Below, one piece after another: positions 1 through 8,295 of a DNA stretch of 50,004 nucleotides (within the stretch, counting starts at the first letter, position 1; every line of letters begins with the position of its first letter). Made by a program: the position numbers and the translations under genes. A model generated the notes under the pieces. It saw nothing but the letters and a program-made list of their open reading frames with translations, ran no database searches and was not told the origin of the DNA. The stretch covers positions 1 through 50,004 of the forward strand of contig JAOZRW010000012.1 in assembly GCA_029939995.1 (NCBI GenBank). Direction: 5' to 3'. This DNA comes from Acidimicrobiia bacterium (GTDB lineage Bacteria; Actinomycetota; Acidimicrobiia; Spongiisociales; UBA5794).

Positions 1-222
1 CTCGGGAATCCCAAACACCACAAGGGACACTCACCAAACTATCACCCACAAACCGTGGATCCAGGCTCAGGGGGGGCACGCGAGGAGCGGAGTGACGAGC
101 AGGGGGGGCATCCATGCGGCCTTTCCGCCTCTGCATGCCCCTCTGGCCTCCGGCCATCTCCCCCACTCCGTGGGGAGAAATCGAGGCCGCGCCGCGTCAT
201 CGTCGGGGACCACGAGACCGGG
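1..222. other. intergenic region downstream of lipoprotein gene
   Basis: No credible gene is visible. Both strands give only low-quality reading frames with biased composition. The first 55 bases are unusually A- and C-rich compared with the rest of the window. The remainder holds G-rich runs and the hairpin repeat of family 2 listed at 137-178. The region probably serves as the 3' end and terminator area of the minus-strand lipoprotein gene that stops at 223. Confidence 0.6.
137..178 (+). repeat. dispersed hairpin repeat family 2, copy 1
   Basis: Two adjacent hairpins. The first is TGGCC-TCC-GGCCA at 144-156. The second has CTCCCCCAC pairing with GTGGGGAG at 158-177 with one bulged C. A related copy lies inverted at 36535-36585, where the first hairpin reads TGCCC-TTC-GGGCA, so the stem changed on both sides. 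Both copies sit just 3' of a threonine-linker lipoprotein gene and in the same orientation relative to it. A terminator or RNA-stability role is inferred. Confidence 0.6.
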
Positions 223-735
223 TTACGAGCCGAGTACTGCTTCCTCGGAGTCTTCGAACGGACCGACGTACACGATGCGGAACCCTTCCTCGAGCCGGGC
301 GAGGTAGTGGGCGGCGAGTTCCCGGAGTTGATCGGCGTCGGGGTCCTCCAGGAGGACGGCGTCGGCCGCCGCTTGCGAATCGACGACGTAGGCTTCGAAG
401 ATCGGGGGGAAGCGATCCGCGGCGTCTGCGATCACGTCGTAGAGATCGAGGTCCGACAGACTCGTGTACGAGTGAGGATCGAGCAGCAATACGACGATAT
501 CGCCGGTCTCGGGAGCGATGATGCGTTGCACGATCCGGTACTCGGGGAAGGCGGGGATCACGGTCGATGGGGCGATCGTCGTGGTCGTGGACGTCGTTGT
601 CGACGGGGCGGCCGTCGTGGTCGTCGATGCACCCGACGGTGGCGGCCGGGTCGTCGTCGTTGTCGCTTCACTCGACGAGGAGCAGGCGGTCGCAAGCAGC
701 ATCACGGCGATGATCGGAACGACTCGTGCTCTCAT
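223..735 (-). CDS. lipoprotein with Thr-rich linker, unknown function
   Basis: Predicted 170-residue surface lipoprotein. Residues 1-18 form a signal peptide ending in a lipobox, LLATAC, with Cys18 as the lipidation site. Residues 19-60 are a threonine- and serine-rich low-complexity linker of the type used by actinobacteria to space a domain from the membrane. The C-terminal part (about 65-170) is an acidic globular domain of alternating helices and strands that I do not recognise. It is the last gene of a minus-strand series, 11 bp after the hypothetical gene upstream, but also has its own TAGAAT -10 box 8 nt before the ATG. Anchoring would depend on Lgt, encoded elsewhere in this window. 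Confidence 0.8.
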   Translation of the reverse strand: MRARVVPIIAVMLLATACSSSSEATTTTTRPPPSGASTTTTAAPSTTTSTTTTIAPSTVIPAFPEYRIVQRIIAPETGDIVVLLLDPHSYTSLSDLDLYDVIADAADRFPPIFEAYVVDSQAAADAVLLEDPDADQLRELAAHYLARLEEGFRIVYVGPFEDSEEAVLGS

Positions 736-743
736 TGGGTTCG

Positions 744-749
744 ATTCTA
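744..749 (-). promoter_or_regulatory. -10 box for leaderless lipoprotein transcript
   Basis: TAGAAT read on the minus strand, 8 nt before the ATG at 735. No Shine-Dalgarno fits between box and start, so a leaderless or near-leaderless transcript is inferred. The box lies inside the 3' end of the preceding gene. Confidence 0.45.
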
Positions 750-1178
750 TCCGCCCGGACCGTCCCGTCCGAGGTCAATCCAATCTTCGTACTCGACGTC
801 CTCCATCCACCCGGTACCGTTGACGATCCGGAACCGGCGCCGCACGTCGTCGAAGCTCTCCGGCGATGGAGATTCGGCGAGTTCGAGCTCTGCGAGTTCG
901 AGCGGCGGCCGCCAGGCCGGGATGCCGATCGCCAGGTCGACCCGGGACTCCCACGATTCCTCCCCCCGGAACCGGTCGGCTTCCGAGGATGACCAGAATC
1001 GTTGCAGCTTGACGGCGATCCGCACGGCCCTGCGGACGGATCGGGCGGCCTCTCGATCCAGCGACCCGCCGTCGATGGCGAGGTTGGACATCCATTCGCC
1101 GAACGCTTCCTCCCCCCATCGCCCGGGATCGAACACGACCGACCGGTAGAGATCATCGACGGCGGCGGCGAGGTTCAC
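747..1178 (-). CDS. conserved hypothetical protein (143 aa)
   Basis: A soluble, acidic 143-residue protein with no signal peptide or membrane segment. Its ATG overlaps the stop of the aminotransferase gene upstream by 4 bp (ATGA), so the two are probably translationally coupled. The sequence is rich in Arg/Glu helices with several Trp residues (WSSSEADRFRG, GTGWMEDVEYEDW) but I recognise no family. The overlap suggests a function linked to the aminotransferase, but nothing in the sequence says which. Confidence 0.7.
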   Translation of the reverse strand: MNLAAAVDDLYRSVVFDPGRWGEEAFGEWMSNLAIDGGSLDREAARSVRRAVRIAVKLQRFWSSSEADRFRGEESWESRVDLAIGIPAWRPPLELAELELAESPSPESFDDVRRRFRIVNGTGWMEDVEYEDWIDLGRDGPGG

Positions 1179-2011
1179 AGGCCGAGCTCCCGTTCGACGA
1201 GGGCGGTGAAGGCCTCCCTGAGTCTGCTCGTCGCGACCCCGGGCCGGTAGGTCTCCAGGTCGATCCTGGTGACGGGCAGGATCTCCCTCACCGTCGACAT
1301 GGCGACGACCTCGTCTGCGTCCATGACGGCTTCGACGTTGTAGATCCCTTCTCTCACGGTCATGCCGATGCCTTCAGCGGCGTCGATCACGGCGCGCCGC
1401 GTGATCGACTCGAGGATTCCGATCTCGATGGCGGGCGTGTGGAAGATCCCGTCGGACACCCATCCGATGGAGAACGTCGGCCCTTCGAGCACGTGACCGC
1501 GCCGGCCGATCAGGAGTGCGTCGTCGAATCCGGCCTGCACGGCGACCAGCGACGCGACGAGGTTGAACCCGTAGGAGAGTCCCTTCGCCCCGGTGAGTTC
1601 GAACCACTCGCCGTCGGTGTGCCACGGAGCGACGCTGGTCTGGAGAGCGAGCGCCTCCGGCATGGGCGGAACGGCCTCGGCGAACACGACGATCCGGGAG
1701 TTCGTGCCCGGCGCCTTCGCATCGGTCCCGCCCGAGATGAAGGCGCGAACGACGCTTTCACCCGCCGCGTCGGCGACCGAGCGACACCACACACCGATCG
1801 TCTCACGATCCGGCTCCGGCATGTGGAGTTTCGCGGCGCTCCGCCCGAGCCGCTCGAGATGCGCCTCGAGCCGGAAGATCGAACCCCCGTAGGAACGCAT
1901 CGCCTCGAAGCATCCGTATCCCCGCTGGAACCCGATGTCGAACACCGAGATCGAGGCGTCTTCCGGTGCGAACGGTTCCCCGTCGATGAGCACAGATCCA
2001 ACCACTGCCAT
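1175..2011 (-). CDS. class IV PLP aminotransferase (PabC/Ilv/Dat family)
   Basis: Fold-type IV PLP enzyme of 278 residues, the normal length for aminodeoxychorismate lyase, branched-chain and D-amino acid aminotransferases. The N-terminus (VLIDGEPF, then SVFDIGFQRGYGCFEAMR) and the PLP lysine in ELTGAKGLSYGFN (Lys143 from this start) fit the family. The usual SNIF motif reads TFSIGW here, so the phosphate- and substrate-binding loop is atypical and the substrate cannot be assigned. The ATG at 2011 is preferred over an in-frame one 24 nt upstream because it aligns with family starts and follows a TACGCT -10 box by 6 nt. It sits 51 bp after nadE and overlaps the next gene by 4 bp. Confidence 0.88.
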   Translation of the reverse strand: MAVVGSVLIDGEPFAPEDASISVFDIGFQRGYGCFEAMRSYGGSIFRLEAHLERLGRSAAKLHMPEPDRETIGVWCRSVADAAGESVVRAFISGGTDAKAPGTNSRIVVFAEAVPPMPEALALQTSVAPWHTDGEWFELTGAKGLSYGFNLVASLVAVQAGFDDALLIGRRGHVLEGPTFSIGWVSDGIFHTPAIEIGILESITRRAVIDAAEGIGMTVREGIYNVEAVMDADEVVAMSTVREILPVTRIDLETYRPGVATSRLREAFTALVERELGL

Positions 2012-2017
2012 GTGCCA

Positions 2018-2023
2018 AGCGTA
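2018..2023 (-). promoter_or_regulatory. -10 box for leaderless aminotransferase transcript
   Basis: TACGCT on the minus strand, exactly 6 nt before the ATG at 2011, in the gap after nadE. This suggests the aminotransferase can be transcribed separately from nadE. Confidence 0.5.
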
Positions 2024-2062
2024 GAGCAAGGGCACGACGGCCGTGACGGACCCCGTTCGACG

Positions 2063-3769
2063 CTATCCGCTCAGATAGCGGTTCGTGATCGGGAGGCGGC
2101 GATCCCTACCGAATCCCTTCCGGGTGATCTTCACACCGGGGGGAGCCTGGCGACGCTTGTACTCGTTGCGATCGACCATGCGGGCGATGCGACACACGAG
2201 ATCACGGTCGAATCCCGCGGATGCGATCTCGTCGACCGTCCGATCCTGCTCGATGTACTGCTCGAGCACGGCATCGAGGGTCTCGTACGGGGGAAGCGAA
2301 TCGGTGTCGAACTGGTCGGGTCTCAACTCGGCCGACGGGGCCTTGTCGATGATCGCCTGCGGGATCACCTCCCCGTCCCGGTTGCGCCACCTCGCGAGCC
2401 GGTAGACGAGCGTCTTGTAGACGTCTTTGAGGACGGCGTACCCCCCGGCCATGTCCCCGTAGAGCGTGGCGTATCCGACGGCCATCTCGGACTTGTTCCC
2501 TGTCGCCACGACCATGCCGCCGAACTTGTTCGACACGGCCATGAGGATCGTGCCGCGAACCCGGGCCTGGAGGTTCTCTTCGGCGACGTTCGGCTCGGTG
2601 TCCCCGAAGAGCGGTTCGAGGGTCTCGAGGAACGACTCGAAGGTCGGTTCGATCGGGATCACGTCGAACCGGCATCCGAGGTTCTCGGCGAGCTTCCCTG
2701 AGTCCGACACGGAGCCCTCCGATGAGTATCGGGTCGGCATCGTGATGGTGTGAACCGCGTCGCTCCCGAGCGCATCGACGGAGACGGTGGCGGCGAGCGC
2801 CGAGTCGATCCCTCCGGACGAGCCGATGACGACCTCCGAGAAACCGTTCTTCTTCACATAGTCCCGGAGGCCGGTGACGAGAGCCGCGTAGATCTCCGCC
2901 TCGCCCTCTACCCGTTGCGCCGGTTCGGCACCCGGGTTCGGGACGGTGACGGGCCGCCGGTCGGCCACGGGGACGGCCTCCGCCGGGGAACCCTCTCCGT
3001 CCGGGATGGGGACGTCGACGACGAACAGCTCTTCGTCGAACTGTGCCGCCCGGTGAAGGAGTCGGCCGTCGGCGTCGAAGACCATTGAATCACCGTCGAA
3101 GACGAGCTCGTCCTGCCCTCCGACACAGTTCACGTAGACGACGGCCGCCCGATCTCGCACCGCCTCATCACGTAACAACGTCGCCCGCTCGGTCCCTTTT
3201 CCCACGTGGAACGGCGAGCCGTTCAGGTTGAGGAGTACGCTCGCACCGGCCGCCGCCTGTTCGGCCGGCGGACCTTCCGGTGACCAGATGTCCTCGCAGA
3301 TGGAGATGCCCGCCACGGCGCCGCCGATCTTCCACAAGCGCACGCCGTCCCTGCTCTCGGCGAAGTACCGGGCCTCGTCGAACACGCCGTAGTTGGGCAA
3401 CAGCTCCTTGTGGTAGACGCCGACGAGGCGACCGCCGGCGAGCACCGCTGCAGCGTTCGCTACCCGTCGCTCGACCGAGTCGTCGTCGAGAACTCCGCGT
3501 TCGAGAGGATCGACGAACCCGACGACGACGGCGCACTCTCCCGATGCCTCCGCCAGTCGTTCGAGGACCCGGAGGTTCTCCGCGACGAAGCCCTCCCGGA
3601 GAACGAGATCCTCGGGCGGGTAGCCGACCGTTGCAAGCTCCGGCAGTACGAGCACCTCCGCCCCGGCACGTTCGGCCCACTCCATCGCCGAGAGGATGCG
3701 CGCCTCGTTCCCGCTGAGGTCCCCGACGGTCAGATCGATCTGCGCACCGGCGACTCGGATCGTGCTCAT
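2063..3769 (-). CDS. nadE: glutamine-dependent NAD(+) synthetase
   Basis: Catalyses the last step of NAD synthesis, amidating deamido-NAD with ammonia released from glutamine. The 568 residues hold an N-terminal nitrilase-type glutaminase domain (about 1-270) with its Glu-Lys-Cys triad visible as Glu44 (VLPELATVGYPPEDL), Lys121 (YHKELLPNYG) and Cys158 (ISICEDIW). The C-terminal ATP-pyrophosphatase domain (about 290-568) carries the P-loop SGGIDS at 318-323. This is the shorter bacterial form, not the roughly 680-residue mycobacterial one. The ATG at 3769 overlaps the stop of the upstream ligase-like gene by 4 bp, which indicates translational coupling. Long in-frame upstream extension has no start support. 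Confidence 0.97.
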   Translation of the reverse strand: MSTIRVAGAQIDLTVGDLSGNEARILSAMEWAERAGAEVLVLPELATVGYPPEDLVLREGFVAENLRVLERLAEASGECAVVVGFVDPLERGVLDDDSVERRVANAAAVLAGGRLVGVYHKELLPNYGVFDEARYFAESRDGVRLWKIGGAVAGISICEDIWSPEGPPAEQAAAGASVLLNLNGSPFHVGKGTERATLLRDEAVRDRAAVVYVNCVGGQDELVFDGDSMVFDADGRLLHRAAQFDEELFVVDVPIPDGEGSPAEAVPVADRRPVTVPNPGAEPAQRVEGEAEIYAALVTGLRDYVKKNGFSEVVIGSSGGIDSALAATVSVDALGSDAVHTITMPTRYSSEGSVSDSGKLAENLGCRFDVIPIEPTFESFLETLEPLFGDTEPNVAEENLQARVRGTILMAVSNKFGGMVVATGNKSEMAVGYATLYGDMAGGYAVLKDVYKTLVYRLARWRNRDGEVIPQAIIDKAPSAELRPDQFDTDSLPPYETLDAVLEQYIEQDRTVDEIASAGFDRDLVCRIARMVDRNEYKRRQAPPGVKITRKGFGRDRRLPITNRYLSG

Positions 3770-4899
3770 AGATCCCGGACAGTCTCTTCGATCAGGAAGT
3801 CGACCACCGCGTTCAGGGCTTCCCGCTCGCCCGCACCCGACGCGATCGCGTCCTGGAACAGGGCGCGCTGGCGGTCGGCGCTCGTACCCCGGCTCAGGAT
3901 CTCGTCGACGTTGCCGATCTCCTCGACCGTGTCGAGACGTTCGGCGTCTTCCGCCACGAGTTCCCTGATCTCCTCGAACAGTTCCGGTACGGGCTTGAGC
4001 CGGCCGACCCCGAAATCGATCAAGGACTCGGACACGCCGTACCGCTGGGCCCGCCAGATGTTCTCCTTCAGCAGCATCCGCGAGTACATCCGCCATCGCT
4101 GGTTCTTCTGTCGCAGGCGGTACAGCATCGACAGCAGCGCCTGGTACAGCGCCGCCAGGGTGATCCCGTCGTCGAGACGGGTCGCGATGTCGGTCGAGCG
4201 CATCTCCAGCGTGGGGTATCGATGCGACGGCCGGATGTACCACCACAGTTTCGTCTCATCCTCGATCACACCCGAGTCGACGAGGATCCGCGCATGCCGC
4301 TTGTAGTCGCTCCAATCGAGGAACTCATCGGGAAGACCCGTGCGGGGGAGCGAGCGGAAGACGGCGGTCCGGTAGGAGTTGAGACCCGTGTCGTCCCCGT
4401 GCCAGAACGGCGACGACGTCGACAGTGCCAGGAGATGGGGAAGGAAGTACAGCACCTGGTTCATCAGGTCGATCCTGAGGTCCTCGTCCTCGATCCCGAC
4501 GTGGACGTGCATCCCGCACACAAGGAGCCGCCTGACGACCCCCTGGAGCGCTTCGGCGAGCGTGTGATACCGCGTCTTGTCGGTGTACCGCTGCTCGTCC
4601 CAGGCCGCGAACGGGTGGGTCGACGCCGAGATGATCGCAAGCCCGTACTCGGAGACGACCTGGGTGACGTCCAGGCGCAAGCGGGCGAGATGGGCCCGCG
4701 CCTCTTTGATCGTTCCACTGACCGGAGTGCCGACTTCGATCTGCGATCGCATGAACTCGGGGCTCACCATCCCCTCGGCGATCTCCTCGCACGCCTCGAT
4801 CAGCCCGTCGGGCATGTCTCGCACGAGATCCCTGGTCTCGCGATCGACGATGAAGTACTCCTCCTCGATTCCGACGGTGAAACTCGGGTCGGTCGTCAT
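3766..4899 (-). CDS. glutamate-cysteine ligase family 2 (YbdK/EgtA-like) enzyme
   Basis: A 377-residue carboxylate-amine ligase of the GCS2 family, which joins glutamate to an amine (cysteine in glutathione or ergothioneine pathways) with ATP. Family features include the N-terminal FTVGIEEEYFIVD metal/ATP strand, the GMHVHVGIEDEDLRIDLMN block around the middle and YPTLEMRSTD. Start chosen at 4899 because an AGGAGG Shine-Dalgarno lies 2-7 nt upstream (4902-4907) and the protein then begins at the family's normal N-terminus. It heads the nadE operon. The true substrate is not decidable. YbdK of E. coli has only weak ligase activity, and no other ergothioneine gene is nearby. Confidence 0.9.
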   Translation of the reverse strand: MTTDPSFTVGIEEEYFIVDRETRDLVRDMPDGLIEACEEIAEGMVSPEFMRSQIEVGTPVSGTIKEARAHLARLRLDVTQVVSEYGLAIISASTHPFAAWDEQRYTDKTRYHTLAEALQGVVRRLLVCGMHVHVGIEDEDLRIDLMNQVLYFLPHLLALSTSSPFWHGDDTGLNSYRTAVFRSLPRTGLPDEFLDWSDYKRHARILVDSGVIEDETKLWWYIRPSHRYPTLEMRSTDIATRLDDGITLAALYQALLSMLYRLRQKNQRWRMYSRMLLKENIWRAQRYGVSESLIDFGVGRLKPVPELFEEIRELVAEDAERLDTVEEIGNVDEILSRGTSADRQRALFQDAIASGAGEREALNAVVDFLIEETVRDL

Positions 4900-4916
4900 G
4901 GGTCCTCCTGCCCCGT

Positions 4917-4922
4917 AGCGTA
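4917..4922 (-). promoter_or_regulatory. promoter for GCS2-nadE operon
   Basis: On the minus strand a TACGCT -10 box lies 16 nt after a TTGGCT -35-like hexamer. It leaves a short leader with the AGGAGG ribosome binding site. It shares a 64-bp divergent region with the M20 gene promoter. Confidence 0.45.
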
Positions 4923-4949
4923 GAGAACGATGAGCGCGAGCCAAACCCG

Positions 4950-4955
4950 TACACT
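4950..4955 (+). promoter_or_regulatory. -10 box for M20 amidohydrolase gene
   Basis: TACACT 8 nt before the ATG at 4964, with no Shine-Dalgarno between, consistent with a leaderless transcript. Confidence 0.5.
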
Positions 4956-4963
4956 TCTGCGCC

Positions 4964-6139
4964 ATGACCCGACTCGTCGATGCTGTGGCGGCCGCCGCAC
5001 GATCCGTGTCCGACGACGCCGTTCGCATGCGCCGCGATCTGCACCGCCATCCGGAGATCTCGTGGAGTGAGCGTCGAACGACCTATCGCATCGCCGAGAC
5101 GCTCCGGCGGGAGGGGTTCTCACCGACCGTTCGGGCCGACGGGGTCGGCCTGAGCGTCGAGGTCGGGACGGGTCCGCCCATCGTCGGTTTCCGCGCCGAC
5201 ATCGACGCTCTCCCGATCACCGAGCAGACGGGCGCACCGTACCGGTCTCTCGTCGAAGGTGTCATGCACGCATGCGGCCACGACGCACACGCGGCGATCG
5301 CGATCGGTATCGCGAGGACGCTGGGCATGCTCGACGATCTCCCCGGCACCGTCCGGGTCATCTTCCAGCCGGCCGAGGAGTCGCATCCGTCGGGAGCCGC
5401 GAAACTCATCGAAGAGGGGTTCCAACGGGACCTCGCCGCGATCATCGCGTTCCACGTCGACCCGACGATCCGGGCCGGCGAGGTGGGCCTCAAGACGGGG
5501 CCCATCACGAGCGCCGCCGACCGGATCGGCCTGCGGATCACCGGGCCGGGAGGTCACACGTCGCGCCCGGAGCGGTCGGTTGATCTCCTTCGCGTCGCTG
5601 CATCGATCGTGAGCGACCTGCCCGATCGTGTCCGATCGGCTTTCGAACCCGGTCGCCACCTCGCCATCGTGTTCGGACAGATCTGCGGCGGCAGCGCAGC
5701 CAACGCCATCCCGACGGAGATCGACATGGCGGGAACGGCCCGTGTCCGCGACACGGATGTCTGGCGTGCCCTACCCGGGATCATCGAACGCGAGATCGAG
5801 TCGATCACCGCCGGATACGGAGCAGGCATGGAGCTCGACTACCGCCGCGGATCCCCGCCCGTCGACAACGACGCAACCGTGATCGACGTCGTTCGCGAGG
5901 CCGGAACGTCCCTGATCGGGTCGGACGCCATCGTTTCCACACCGCAGTCGATGGGCTCGGAGGACTTCTCATGGTTCCTCCAGCACGCACCGGGAGCGCT
6001 GATCCGGCTCGGCGTCGGCGGCGACGGGTCGCCCGTCGATCTCCACTCGCCGACGTTCGATCTCGACGAAACGGCCATCGGACACGGAATCGCCGTGGGT
6101 GCCCTCAGCCTGATTCGACTGTTGCAACGGTTGCGCTGA
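4964..6139 (+). CDS. M20 family amidohydrolase
   Basis: A 391-residue M20D zinc amidohydrolase of the kind that hydrolyses N-acyl amino acids or hippurate-like amides. The metal ligands are visible: RADIDALP, then HACGHDAH, the PAEES motif holding the catalytic Glu pair, and the C-terminal HSPTFD. The lid/dimerisation domain occupies roughly 180-290, with GPGGHTSRP as its conserved His loop. There is no signal peptide, so it acts in the cytoplasm. It overlaps the convergent tyrA gene by 35 bp at the 3' ends. Specificity within M20 is not inferable. A second M20 member lies at 45932. Confidence 0.93.
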   Translation: MTRLVDAVAAAARSVSDDAVRMRRDLHRHPEISWSERRTTYRIAETLRREGFSPTVRADGVGLSVEVGTGPPIVGFRADIDALPITEQTGAPYRSLVEGVMHACGHDAHAAIAIGIARTLGMLDDLPGTVRVIFQPAEESHPSGAAKLIEEGFQRDLAAIIAFHVDPTIRAGEVGLKTGPITSAADRIGLRITGPGGHTSRPERSVDLLRVAASIVSDLPDRVRSAFEPGRHLAIVFGQICGGSAANAIPTEIDMAGTARVRDTDVWRALPGIIEREIESITAGYGAGMELDYRRGSPPVDNDATVIDVVREAGTSLIGSDAIVSTPQSMGSEDFSWFLQHAPGALIRLGVGGDGSPVDLHSPTFDLDETAIGHGIAVGALSLIRLLQRLR

Positions 6140-7127
6140 GCCCGGCCTCCTCGAGCGCAGCGCGGAACGCCTCTTCGTCGCCGAGGCGAACCGAAACGGT
6201 GAGGATGCCACCGCCCCCGTACGGCGCGTGACGTAGCTGCAGATCGCGCACGTCGATGCCCGTCTCGGCGAGCGCCCGGCCGACGGTGGCGATCTCCCCG
6301 GGCCGATCCTCGAGGGCGACCCGCACGACCGCGAGGCCGGGGGTGAGGCTCGCCCTCAACCGGCGGGCCTCCTCGAGGGTCCGGGCCAGTTCGGCGTCGG
6401 AGATCGTGAGGGAGGCCAGCCGTTCGCGAAGTCGCTCGACGGCCGCGACGACCTCGTCGCGATTCGTCGTCAGGATGTCCATCCAGATCGACGGATCCGA
6501 CGCCGCGACGCGGGTCAGGTCGCGGAAGCTTCCGGCGGCCAGATCCATCGCACCGTCGATCTCCCCGGCACCGTCGAGGAGCGCGGCCGCCACGATCTGC
6601 GGGAGGTGGCTGATCCGAGCGACCGCCGCGTCGTGTTCCTCCGCCCCCATGCGAACGGGTCTCGCCCCGAGATCGTGGATGATCGATTCGACGATCTCGA
6701 GATCGGTCTCGCTCGCCCCGTCGGGCACAACGACCCACGTGGCGCCCCGGAACAACCCGGGTCGTGCGGCGTCCGGCCCCGTGACCTCGCGTCCGGCCAT
6801 CGGGTGGGTACCGACGAACCGGTCGGTCCGGGCGAGCGCCACGATCGGCGCCTTCACCGAAGCCACGTCGATCACGAGCGCGGGTGTGACGAGCTCCGGC
6901 AATGTGTCGCGAACCGCCGAGGGGGGACCGGCGAGCACGACGAGATCCTCCGGCGTCAGCGCGACCGCGTCCGGTCCCTCGATCGCCGACACCGCTCCCG
7001 CCCGAACGCCCCCGGCGAGCGCTTCCGGATCGGGATCCCAACCGAGGGTTTCCCATCCCAGGGCCTTCAGGTCGAGCGCCATCGAAGTCCCGATGAGCCC
7101 GGTCCCGGAGATCAGCGCCCGTGCCAC
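6105..7127 (-). CDS. tyrA: prephenate dehydrogenase with C-terminal ACT-like domain
   Basis: Oxidative decarboxylation of prephenate to 4-hydroxyphenylpyruvate (tyrosine pathway), NAD(P)-dependent. The Rossmann motif ISGTGLIGTS is at residues 6-15. THPMAGREVTGP and EEHDAAVARISHLPQ are typical TyrA active-site blocks. Residues about 262-340 form an ACT-like regulatory domain (LAVVRVALEDRPGEIATVG), suggesting allosteric control by an aromatic amino acid. It lies 5 bp after aroF on the same strand, so the two form an aromatic biosynthesis operon, with control of the pathway's entry and of the tyrosine branch in one transcript. Its last 35 bp overlap the convergent M20 gene. Confidence 0.95.
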   Translation of the reverse strand: MARALISGTGLIGTSMALDLKALGWETLGWDPDPEALAGGVRAGAVSAIEGPDAVALTPEDLVVLAGPPSAVRDTLPELVTPALVIDVASVKAPIVALARTDRFVGTHPMAGREVTGPDAARPGLFRGATWVVVPDGASETDLEIVESIIHDLGARPVRMGAEEHDAAVARISHLPQIVAAALLDGAGEIDGAMDLAAGSFRDLTRVAASDPSIWMDILTTNRDEVVAAVERLRERLASLTISDAELARTLEEARRLRASLTPGLAVVRVALEDRPGEIATVGRALAETGIDVRDLQLRHAPYGGGGILTVSVRLGDEEAFRAALEEAGLSATVATVESG

Positions 7128-7132
7128 GCGGT

Positions 7133-8164
7133 TCAGACTTCGAGATGCATCGCCGCGGCGAGCGCCCGCACCTCATCCATGAGGGCGGCGAACTCGGCCG
7201 GAAGGATCGCCTGCGGCCCGTCGACGAGCGCCGTCTCTGGTGTGGGATGGACGTCGACCATGAACCCGTCGGCTCCGGCGGCGACGGCGACCCGCGTCAA
7301 CGGGGCGACGAGTTCCTTGTGACCGCCGGAATGCGAGGGGTCGACGATGATCGGCAGATGGGAGAGCCCCTTGACGATCGGCACGGCCGAGATGTCGAGC
7401 GTGTTCCGTGTGGCGTTCTCGAAGGTTCTGATGCCGCGCTCGCAGAGCACCACGTCGTGGTTGCCCTCCTTGTAGATGTACTCGGCGGCGTTCAGCCACT
7501 CCTCGATCGTCGCGGTGAAGCCCCGCTTGAGCATCACCGGTTTCGACTGGCGCCCGAGTTCGGAGAGGAGGGAGAAGTTGGCCATGTTCCTCGTCCCGAC
7601 CCGGATGAGATCGGCGTATGAGGACACGAGATCGACGTCGCGCGGATCGAGTACCTCGACCACGAACGGAAGACCGAACTCCTCGCGCGCCTCGGCGAGC
7701 AGTTCGAGCCCGGCCTCCCCGAGACCCTGGAAGGCGTACGGCGACGTCCGGGGCTTGAAGGCGTCGCCGCGCAAGATCGTTGCCCCCGCCTTCTGCACCG
7801 CCTCGGCCGAGGCGAAGAGCTGCTCGCGCGATTCGACGGCGCACGGTCCGGCGATCGGGGCGAACCGACCGCCACCGATCTTCGCCGACCCGACTTCGAC
7901 GATCGAGTCTTCGGGTTGGAACTCGCGACTCACGAACTTGAACGGCTTCAGGACGGGGACCGCCCGTTCAACGCCGGGCAGCGCCTCCCACGGGAGTTGC
8001 TGGACGAGTGCTCGATCTCCGACGATCCCGATGATCGTCTGGTGGCTCCCCTCCGAGACGTGCGCTTCGGCGCCCACTTCGGCGAGTCGACCGAGCACGC
8101 CGTCGATGTCCTCACGAGTCGCTCCCGCCCGCATCACGATGATCAAACTTCCGTCTCCCGGCAT
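7133..8164 (-). CDS. aroF: 3-deoxy-7-phosphoheptulonate synthase (type I beta, with regulatory domain)
   Basis: Condenses phosphoenolpyruvate and erythrose 4-phosphate, the first step of the shikimate pathway. At 343 residues it matches the Thermotoga-type enzyme with an N-terminal ferredoxin-like feedback domain (about 1-65), followed by the barrel. Signatures include [41 protein letters not shown] and the metal-binding [10 protein letters not shown]. The ATG at 8164 is supported by an AGGA 8 nt upstream. The gene is first in the aroF-tyrA operon. A TACCCT -10 box on the minus strand at 8189-8194 may be its promoter. Confidence 0.96.
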   Translation of the reverse strand: MPGDGSLIIVMRAGATREDIDGVLGRLAEVGAEAHVSEGSHQTIIGIVGDRALVQQLPWEALPGVERAVPVLKPFKFVSREFQPEDSIVEVGSAKIGGGRFAPIAGPCAVESREQLFASAEAVQKAGATILRGDAFKPRTSPYAFQGLGEAGLELLAEAREEFGLPFVVEVLDPRDVDLVSSYADLIRVGTRNMANFSLLSELGRQSKPVMLKRGFTATIEEWLNAAEYIYKEGNHDVVLCERGIRTFENATRNTLDISAVPIVKGLSHLPIIVDPSHSGGHKELVAPLTRVAVAAGADGFMVDVHPTPETALVDGPQAILPAEFAALMDEVRALAAAMHLEV

Positions 8165-8283
8165 GGTTCCGTTCCTGATGGCCTCCGTAGGGTAGGTGTG
8201 CGGCGGCGGTCACGGTTCCCGACCGGCGGCCGGCGTCGGCCGTCTCGACCCCGGTCGAATCGCCGGACGGTTCACGTGCGTTC

Positions 8284-8289
8284 TACCCT
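8284..8289 (+). promoter_or_regulatory. -10 box for leaderless SDR transcript
   Basis: TACCCT 6 nt before the ATG at 8296. There is no usable Shine-Dalgarno, so a leaderless message starting at or next to the A of ATG is inferred. Confidence 0.5.
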
Positions 8290-8295
8290 TTGGGG

